From an uncultured Candidatus Altimarinota bacterium (lineage in GTDB: Bacteria; Patescibacteriota; Gracilibacteria; BD1-5; UBA6164): DNA of 5,896 nt. Shown here piece by piece: positions 1-5,896 of the stretch. How positions within the stretch are numbered: position 1 is the first letter of the stretch; each line of letters opens with the position of its first letter. Under the pieces are notes generated by a model. The model did no database searches. It worked only from the letters and a program-made list of their open reading frames with translations, and was not told the origin of the DNA. The stretch is from NCBI GenBank assembly GCA_937944175.1, contig CALDZW010000092.1, positions 1 to 5,896 of the forward strand, written 5' to 3'. Made by a program: the position numbers and the translations under genes.

Positions 1-2
1 CT

Positions 3-416
3 CATGTAAAAGCATATCAAAGAAGGTGGAGAGCAAAAACACAATCAATGAAAATTAATCTGAATAGTGAAATGAAGAACTTCATCATTGATGAAATACA
101 AAGAATAGATATTACATCATCTCCTAAGGTGATAGCAAATGTTTGGAATGAAAAACAATCAGATAAGAAAAATCACATAACTCATCCTTCTATTTATGCT
201 TGGTTGGAAACATGAGATTGAGATAAATTCAAAGAATTCCTTCTCTATAAATACAAGTGATACAAAAAGAAAAAGACTTGAAAGAAAATAAGTAAATTAA
301 ACGACTATGGGCTTTCAGCCCATAGTCGTTTAATTTTTACATCTATTGTGAAAAACCTTCCTCATTACCTCTCTATCATAAGGAAAACATGAGTTGTTTA
401 CAATTTGTGAACATAA
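3..416 (+). pseudogene. IS30-family transposase fragment, broken
   Basis: This frame is open from the left edge to a TAA at 414-416 when TGA is read as Gly. The first ~97 residues resemble the N-terminal half of IS30-type transposases. A basic stretch (AYQRRWRAKTQSMK) is followed by SSPKVIANVW, matching the family's 'W-S-P-E-Q-I-A' helix, then ITHPSIYAWL, matching 'isHeTIYryi', and then a basic KYKGYKKKKTGKK segment. Four TGA codons fall here, including two in ETGDGDK. The DDE catalytic domain that should follow is absent: from about base 294 the frame runs through a perfect hairpin and then into ~25 residues with no likeness to IS30. The 5' end lies outside the window. I infer a decayed element truncated at the hairpin. 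A short HTH protein of other origin is possible, because only the N-terminal motifs support IS30. Confidence 0.6.
294..336 (+). terminator. Perfect 19-bp hairpin, probable intrinsic terminator
   Basis: The left arm 294-312 (AAATTAAACGACTATGGGC) is exactly complementary to the right arm 318-336, with a 5-nt loop TTTCA. The base of the stem is A/T-rich and the tip is G/C-rich. The right arm runs into TTTTT (334-338), giving a U-tract for + strand transcripts; the minus-strand exit (AATTTACTTATTTTC) is also T-rich, so it may work both ways. It insulates dnaA from whatever lies to the left. It lies inside the broken transposase frame, so it either arrived with the truncation or marks its edge. 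Confidence 0.75.
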
Positions 417-580
417 AAGAGTGTCAAACAAAAATATACTTTTGACTAAAGAGCATTTGTTGGTAAATTATGTATAGTCAAAGTGAAGATTATATGAAGG
501 AATAAATGTTGCAAAAATGCAGATGAAATAATGTGAGACAAAACAACAATTAATGTATCAACTATCTATTTTAACAACGT
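337..580. other. Gene-free leader upstream of dnaA
   Basis: These 244 bases hold no convincing gene in either code; the only small frames are 11-15 codons. It is very AT-rich and sits directly before dnaA, where bacterial origins often lie. I see one relaxed DnaA-box-like site (TGTGAAAAA, 347-355, reverse complement TTTTTCACA) and a poorer one (TGTGAACAT, 406-414), but no clustered TTATNCACA boxes and no clear unwinding repeat array. An origin is therefore possible but not shown. The stretch most likely contains the dnaA promoter and 5' leader. Confidence 0.4.
442..469 (+). promoter_or_regulatory. Candidate sigma70-type promoter for dnaA
   Basis: TTGACT at 442-447 matches five of six bases of the -35 consensus. 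After a 16-bp spacer, TAAATT at 464-469 is a partial -10 match (four of six). A start near 476 would give dnaA a leader of about 105 nt. In DNA this AT-rich such matches arise easily by chance, so this is a candidate only. Confidence 0.3.
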
Positions 581-1993
581 ATGGAAAATATTTATAGACT
601 CAAAAGTATTTTAACAGCACTTACCAAAGAAATCAAAAAACAGGATTTTTTAGTGTACTTCAGAAAAATATCAATTCTTGATATGACTGATTCAAAAATT
701 ATATTTTGAGTGGAGTCAAGTTTTATGAAAAATAATCTTGAAGCAAAATTTCAAGGTAAGCTTTTACAAGCATCTCAATGAGAAATAGAAAACATCACAT
801 CAATTGAACTTCAAGTAGATGATCAAATTGACAATCCTTCTAATACACAAGTTGTAGATTGTTCAAAGTTTTATAATGAAGCTGCTAAAGGAGCTAAAAA
901 AATTGCAAAAAATGAAACCTCATGACCACAAACAAAAAAAAGAAGCGTAAATGAACGTTACACTCTTGATAAGTTTATTGTATGACCTGATAGTCAACTT
1001 GCTCACTCAGCATGTATGGCAGTTACAAGTAATCCATGAAAATCTTACAACCCACTCTATATTTATTGAGATGTATGACTTGGTAAAACTCATCTACTTC
1101 AAGCTACTTGAAACAGAATTCTTGGTAAATTTAAAGGAAAAAAAGTTGTCTATACAACTGCTGATAAATTTATAACTGAATATGTGTCTGCTGTTAAAAA
1201 AAGATCTGTTGAAAGACTCAGAGAAAAATATAGAGAAATTGATGTATTAATAATTGATGATGTACAATTTCTTGCAAGAAAAGAGCAAACTCAAAATGAA
1301 CTGTATAACATATTTAATCTTCTTTATGAAACTAATAAACAAATAATTATTAGTTGAGATAGGACTCCCAAAGAGTTGTCAGAATTAGAACCGAGATTGA
1401 GAAGTAGATTTGAATGGGGAATTACTGTAGATATAGGAAGGCCTGATTTTGAAACAAGACTTGCTATTATACAAGAAAAATCAAGAGAGAGAGAATTTTT
1501 AGTTCCTCAAGATGTAGCAGAATTTATTGCCGCTAATGTAACTGAAAATGTTAGAGAATTAGAATGAGTTCTAAATCAACTTATTGCTGAATATGAACTT
1601 ACAGGAAATACTCCAACACTCAACAGAGTAGCAACAAAGTTAAAACAACTTAGTTACACAAGTGATCTACTTGGGGCTCCAAAACAAACAATAAATAGAG
1701 TACAAATCAAAAGTTATGAAGATATAATTGATGCAGTTTCAAGTCACTTTGGAATAGAAAAAGAGTGAATTCTTTGACCAAATAGGAAAAAAGAATTTAT
1801 GATCCCAAGACAAGTATCTATGTATCTTCTGAAGACTAAGATGAACTATACTTATGAAAGAATAGGGAATATATTTGATGGGAGAAATCATGCTGCTGTT
1901 TTATACTCATGTAATAAGCTTTGAAAGCTTCTAAAAAGCGATCAAAAACTTCTTCATGAAGTGAATGTAATAAAAGATTGAATTTGATTATAA
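581..1993 (+). CDS. dnaA: Chromosomal replication initiator protein DnaA
   Basis: DnaA is the AAA+ ATPase that binds DnaA boxes at oriC, melts the origin and loads helicase. With TGA as Gly the frame gives 470 aa, a normal DnaA length. Domain I (~1-75) is recognisable but diverged; a charged linker covers ~76-125. The AAA+ core begins at RYTLDKFIVG. Walker A is GDVGLGKT (163-170), with Gly163 and Gly166 both encoded by TGA. Walker B is VLIIDD (222-227), sensor 1 lies around ISGDR (257-261), and the arginine-finger box is EPRLRSRFEWG (270-280). Domain IV ends with the DnaA signature, including RQVSMYLL (410-417) and GRNHAAV (434-440); the usual GRDHTTV is altered. There are 15 TGA-Gly and 12 GGN-Gly codons by hand count. 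ATG 581 is the first start after an in-frame TAA at 572-574; no Shine-Dalgarno is visible. Gene identity is secure. Confidence 0.97.
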
Positions 1994-1999
1994 TAAAAA

Positions 2000-2025
2000 A
2001 GCTATAGCATGTATCTGCTATGGCT
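2000..2025 (+). terminator. Small hairpin after dnaA, possible weak terminator
   Basis: AGCTATAGCA (2000-2009) pairs with TGCTATGGCT (2016-2025) over 10 bp including one G-U pair, around a 6-nt loop TGTATC. It starts 7 nt after the dnaA stop. The following bases (CTATTTATG) are only modestly T-rich, so termination would be partial; it may instead act as an mRNA-stabilising end or processing site. The next gene starts 31 nt further on in the same direction, so some read-through into it is likely. Confidence 0.4.
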
Positions 2026-2055
2026 CTATTTATGTACAATGAAAGCATTTAAATA

Positions 2056-4254
2056 ATGATTAAATTAAAAGATCTCAGAACCAGTCTTCAAGAAGAAGTT
2101 AATCTTTGACATATCCATCCAATAGTTGAATTATGAGTCGATGATATTTGAGATATTTCAACAGATGAATTTCCAGAATGAATCGAACAAAAAATCAGTA
2201 TCCAACGTAATAAAACTATTAAAGTAAAAAAAGTTGGTCTTGATCATGCTTTTGATGCTCTCCAAGAATCAAGTTCAATTGATTCAAAAATTGATATTTG
2301 AGATAAGTCTGATCAAAAAAACGAAGAACAAATCATTGAAAATAGAACATTTCAAACAAATGAAGAATCACATAATATAGTTTCATCAATTCAAAATAAA
2401 TGATTATATACTATTTTAAGAGAAAAATACTATGTACTTTCATCAGAATTTTCTTCTATAATTGCATATATTAGAAAGAACCCTAAACATTATCTTATTG
2501 GAAAAATTTGAGTAATATTATTATCATTACTAGTGATTATATGGACAGATAAACTCCTTATTGAATATTTTACAACTAAGGGATATTCACAGCTGCAACT
2601 GATAAAGAATTGAGAATCAAAAAATATTTGATCATCACTCTCAAAAGCTACGTGAAGCTTTAATATAGCAGAAACATTATTTCTCCCTTTTAGAATTATA
2701 CCTGGAAAATCAACAAGAAATGCTCATGCAATGATCATAGGATGAAAGAAATTATCTCACAGCATTTCACAGTGGTATGATTTTTGAAAACAAACATATG
2801 ATTTTTCTTTAGCAAAGTGAGTAGATAATGTGATGTATTCTCAACTTTTAGACAATAAAAGACAGTTTTTTATTGATAGAGAAAAAGAGTTGGAAGAAAT
2901 TGAAGATATCTACATCTGAGTAGATTTACAAAATTCACATCCAGAGATACAAATTAAACTGAAGATTCTAAAGAATGGACTTAAAAAAGCTCGTTCACAT
3001 CTTTTTGCACTCAATAATAATTTTGAGACTTTTCTTAATATATTGTGACATACTGAAAGAGTAAGGTATCTGATTGCATTTCAAAATAATGATGAGATTA
3101 GACCTCAGGGATGATTTATGTGAAGCATCTGATTACTTGATTTATTTAGATGACAAAAAGTGGCATATGAGAAAAACGATGTGTATTTTTATGAGTTCAA
3201 AATAAAAAAAGAACAGTTTACAAAACAATTTGCACCAAAGTGAATTCATATGCTCACTCAATACTTAGGACTCAGAGATAGTAATTACTATATTAATCAT
3301 AAAGATGCTGCAAAAAATATAAGATTTTTTATGAAAAAAGCTTGATATCCAATTGATGGAATTCTGTATATCAATCAAAATACTTTCTTAGAAGTGATGG
3401 ATATAATTGGTCCTTTTTATTCTGAAGTTCTCAAAAGAGAAGTTACTTCTCAAGACTTCTCACTAGTAATGAGCCTATTAGTTGAAGCAAAAGTATCTCA
3501 GAATGCCACACTAGAAACCCCTAAGCAAATATTGTTTGATTTTACGAAAGAGTTTGAAGAAAAACTTAAATCCAATAAAAAAAATTATCCTTCAATTGCT
3601 AATGTTATTATAAAACATATTCTCAACAGAGAGATAGCCTTTTATCATTTGAGTGGTAAAGAAAGAAAGCTTCTTGAAGACATTTCAGTCTTTCATCCTA
3701 TTGATTATTATAAAACTATTGATTTTTCATACCCTGTATTCACGTCACTTTCATGAAACAAGAGTGATAGATATACAGAAATTAGCTATACCAAAAGTGT
3801 CTCCAAAAATGCTGACTGCTCATTCGACAATACACTAGACATATTTGTAAACCATACCTTTTGAGATGCTGAAGAAAATCAATATATGAATCTCTACAAT
3901 CAGTATAACTTAGATAAAAATAAATATAATGAACTTTTACAAATCCAATGAAAATGAACAAATAAACAATATGTAAGAGTTATTCTCCCAAAAGATATTA
4001 TTGTAAAAAATAAAGATGTCTGAATTACTGATTACTATCAAAGAGGGAAGAGTCTTGATTTTTATATGAATACTCCTGTCTGACAAAGTTCTCAGTTCAC
4101 TCTAGAATATAGAATTAATAACCCCGAGTGTAAAAAATATAATTATTCTTTTTTCAAACAACCTTGAATCAAAAAATACAACTTAAAAGTTTCTACGCTT
4201 CAGAAAACGTATGATTTCAACAATCATTCTCAAGATGTTTTCATTTCCGAATAA
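2056..4254 (+). CDS. Membrane-anchored DUF4012-domain surface protein
   Basis: The 732-aa frame (TGA = Gly) belongs by motif to the DUF4012 family, whose function is unknown. Residues 1-145 are charged and probably cytoplasmic. One hydrophobic segment (~146-164, containing VILLSLLVIIW) is the likely membrane anchor, and the remaining ~565 residues would lie outside. The family core is clear: YLIAFQNNDEIRPQGGFMGS (338-357), where Gly353 and Gly356 are TGA codons, then LRDSNYYIN, and later YPIDGILYIN followed by VMDIIGP, matching the family's 'vDGVi.id...ll...Gp' block. The C-terminal ~150 residues look β-rich. The only two cysteines (588 and 692) are both in the ectodomain and could form a disulfide. 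By hand count Gly uses 28 TGA and 12 GGN codons. ATG 2056 directly follows an in-frame TAA at 2050-2052; only a weak GAAAG lies upstream. Spacing to dnaA is 62 bp. The family is confident; its role in cell-surface or envelope biology is inference. Confidence 0.87.
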
Positions 4255-4280
4255 ACAATAACTCTTTTTCCCTACAAACA

Positions 4281-4372
4281 TTTACTCTTATAAAGAGCAA
4301 AGTGTAATAAATATCTTTTAGTCTCTTTCTCTTGTAAAGAGAGAGAATTCAAGAGTAAGTATATGTTTTTTT
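4281..4372. terminator. Inverted-repeat region between convergent genes, probable terminator
   Basis: The 130-bp gap between two converging genes holds several overlapping complementary stretches. TTACTCTT (4282-4289) pairs with AAGAGTAA (4351-4358). Within it TCTCTTT (4322-4328) pairs with AAAGAGA (4336-4342) across a 7-nt loop, or alternatively CTCTTG (4329-4334) pairs with CAAGAG (4350-4355). A run of seven T at 4366-4372 follows on the + strand, in place to end the DUF4012 transcript. No equally good T-run is seen for the minus-strand operon. Which fold forms is not clear from inspection, so the exact limits are uncertain. Confidence 0.4.
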
Positions 4373-4384
4373 GAGATCATATAT

Positions 4385-5215
4385 TTACTGATCAGCAAAA
4401 TTTTTATCACGTTCCTCTTCTAGAATATTTTTTTGCTTTAGCACTCATGAAAGGGAAGTAACCATTCATAAGAAGATTCTTTTTTCACTTTCATTAAATA
4501 AATTATTCCTTCATACAATAATACTTCCAAGCACATCATTTCAAATTGATATCTCTTTAGTAATAATTTTATATGGGTCTATGACTCAAATATCTTCAAG
4601 ATTGTACTCTCATTTTTTTACAATAACATCTTTCATCTTTCCATTTTCCCTTGAATCATACTTTAGAGTTAAGTATTCTTTCATTACTGGATTCACTTCA
4701 AGAAATAATAAAAATTCACCTCAAAGTAATGAATTAATAGTATCAAGAATAATAAAAATAGACTTATAATTAACATTTTTAAGCTCTTTAATCTTTCTAT
4801 TTACCTCATAGATTGATGTAATATATTTGTTTGATTCAGATACTCTCCTATTAGTAATTGATATAATATAAGTAAGAATATCTTTTGCTTGTTCTGGGTA
4901 TTTTTCTAGAAACTGAGAAAAGTCTTTCTTTCATTCTATGTATAATAATTCTGTATCAGTTACTATTTTCACAAGCACTTCCTTAGGGGCATATGAACTC
5001 AATGAACCTTCTCAAAAGAAATCTGATTTTCAGAGAGTTGCTAATTGTTTTGTGGTATATCTTTCTACACTTGTATACTTTTCTATACTAATGCTTCAAG
5101 ATAGAATAATATAAAAATTATTATCACTATCTCATTCATCATACAATAAATCTCCTCATTTTTTTGATAAGGTTTTAAAAAATCAGGTTGTTTGTAAAAA
5201 TTTAATATCTAACAC
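4385..5215 (-). CDS. Cyclic nucleotide-binding domain protein with GAF-like C-terminal domain
   Basis: The 276-aa frame (14 TGA-Gly codons by hand count) has two parts. Residues ~6-100 form a cNMP-binding fold: a FFKTLSKKGG lead-in, YDEGDSDNNFYIILSGSI (25-42, matching the family's 'GD....YiIlsG' strand pair), and the phosphate-binding cassette FFGEGSL (66-72). The cassette Glu69 is present, but the usual Arg that holds the phosphate is Lys78 (APKEVLV). Residues ~100-145 are helical. Residues ~147-265 look like a GAF fold, ending with VLGSIIVGRNNLFNESEKR and a final helix. No helix-turn-helix or membrane segment is seen, so this is probably a cytoplasmic signal-responsive partner rather than a CRP-type transcription factor. 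The GTG at 5215-5213 is chosen because it comes three codons after an in-frame TAA and keeps the whole domain; TTG at codon 24 would cut into it. It lies 9 bp after pilT and is surely co-transcribed, which suggests control of pilus retraction (inference). Confidence 0.8.
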
Positions 5216-5224
5216 TTTTTTGAA

Positions 5225-5896
5225 TTAATTGATAAGCATCTCAACACTTTCTTTATCCCTTACATATGAATAGAGAGTTTCTTTTGAGATCATATTTTTT
5301 TTGTAGAGTGCAATCAAATATTTATCCATAAGTATCATTCATTGCTTTTGTCATACCTCTAGCACACTATATAATTGATGAGTCTTTCATCAAATAATCA
5401 AGGCTCTTGTAGCATCACTACTCAAAAGCACCTCTCTAGCTGCCACTCTTCCAGTTGTATCACTTCGTGGAAGAAGTCTTTGGGACAATATTCATACTAA
5501 GCTCATAGCAAGTTGCATTCTAATTTGTTTTTGTTGGGCAGTAGGAAAAATATCTACAATCCTATCTACTGTCTGCACACTATCATTTGTATGAAGAGTA
5601 GAGAGTACCAAATGACCAGTTTCAGCCAAACTAAGTGCTGTTTTAATAGTTTCAGGGTCTCTCATTTCTCACACCATAATAATATCTGGGTCTTCTCTTA
5701 AAGATGCTCTCATAGCCCTAGAAAAACTCACTGTATGACTTCCTACTTCTCTTTGATTCACTAGTGACTCTTTAGAATCAAAAGAGAACTCTACAGGATC
5801 TTCTATAGTAATAATATGTCGTTTATAATTATTATTGATATATTCAATCATAGCTGCCAGATTTGTTGATTTACCGCTTCATGTTGGTCCAGTTAC
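5225..5896 (-). CDS. pilT: Type IV pilus retraction ATPase PilT, C-terminal part
   Basis: PilT is the hexameric cytoplasmic ATPase that depolymerises type IV pili for twitching, adhesion and DNA uptake. The last 223 residues are present; the N-terminal ~120 residues lie beyond the right edge. Visible in order, numbered from the edge: Walker A GPTGSGKST (3-11), with Gly6 encoded by TGA; the Asp box TIEDPVEF (30-37); NQREVG (47-52); Walker B LREDPDIIMVGEMRDPET (66-83), with Gly76 encoded by TGA; the His box TGHLVLSTLHTND (93-105); LLPR; and the C-terminal GKTHQLYSVL...GMILMDKYL block typical of PilT rather than PilB. The PilT-specific AIRNLIRE helix is diverged to ATRALIIG. Seven TGA-Gly codons and a TAA stop at 5227-5225 (hand count). 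A PilT paralogue such as PilU is possible, but the secretion-ATPase family is certain. Confidence 0.92.

Noticed and set aside
460..580. Tiny frames of 11-15 codons before dnaA as a leader peptide
   Set aside because: There is no ribosome-binding site, no codon pattern of an attenuator and no paired RNA structures; expected by chance.
581..1993. dnaA as a pseudogene with many premature stops
   Set aside because: All the interruptions are TGA, none are TAA or TAG, and they sit at conserved glycines; reading TGA as Gly restores a full-length protein.
1836..2048. Short minus-strand frame of about 70 codons over the end of dnaA
   Set aside because: It lies opposite the strongly conserved DnaA domain IV, resembles no family, and is a shadow of dnaA.
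3653..3838. Second plus-strand frame overlapping the DUF4012 gene
   Set aside because: It is out of frame with the DUF4012 protein, which continues intact through the region, and has no recognisable motif.
581..4254. TGA read as tryptophan (code 4, as in mycoplasmas)
   Set aside because: Trp at the Walker A glycines of DnaA and PilT would destroy nucleotide binding, and normal TGG Trp is still used (FEWG in DnaA).
4255..4384. CRISPR-like or tandem repeat from the recurring CTCTT/AAGAG motifs
   Set aside because: The copies are 5-8 bases, irregularly spaced and in opposite orientations, as expected for hairpin arms rather than a repeat-spacer array.
4581..4769. Short plus-strand frame of about 62 codons
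   Set aside because: It is antisense to the cNMP/GAF-like gene, which has clear family motifs; composition alone explains it.

Overview
The window is AT-rich bacterial DNA that reads sensibly only if TGA encodes glycine (translation table 25). Reading TGA as Gly opens four long frames, all ending in TAA, with the extra glycines at sites conserved in their families. Examples are both outer glycines of the DnaA Walker A motif, a Gly of the PilT Walker A, and the GGF and GS motifs of a DUF4012 protein. By hand count there are about 64 in-frame TGA codons against about 34 GGN codons in these genes. This code is known in Gracilibacteria (BD1-5) and Absconditabacteria (SR1), ultrasmall CPR bacteria that live on other cells. 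CGA appears where PilT normally has Arg, which favours the gracilibacterial side over the absconditabacterial order reported to read CGA/CGG as Trp.

Layout, left to right. Bases 3-416 hold the end of a broken IS30-type transposase frame, crossed by a perfect 19-bp hairpin (294-336) that looks like a strong intrinsic terminator. Bases 337-580 form a gene-free AT-rich leader with a candidate promoter. On the + strand follow dnaA (581-1993, 470 aa, complete), a small hairpin, and a 732-aa single-pass membrane protein with a DUF4012 ectodomain (2056-4254). A 130-bp convergent spacer with overlapping inverted repeats and a T7 run separates these from two minus-strand genes. These are a 276-aa cyclic-nucleotide-binding-domain plus GAF-like protein (4385-5215) and, 9 bp upstream of it, the C-terminal part of a PilT-type type IV pilus ATPase (5225-5896, running off the right edge).

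Roles. DnaA starts chromosome replication. PilT retracts type IV pili, and its tight pairing with a sensory-domain protein that lacks any visible DNA-binding domain suggests a ligand-responsive partner for the pilus motor. The DUF4012 protein is a surface protein of unknown function. Ordinary gene callers using table 11 break all four genes into short pieces, so the window looks nearly empty unless the code is recognised.
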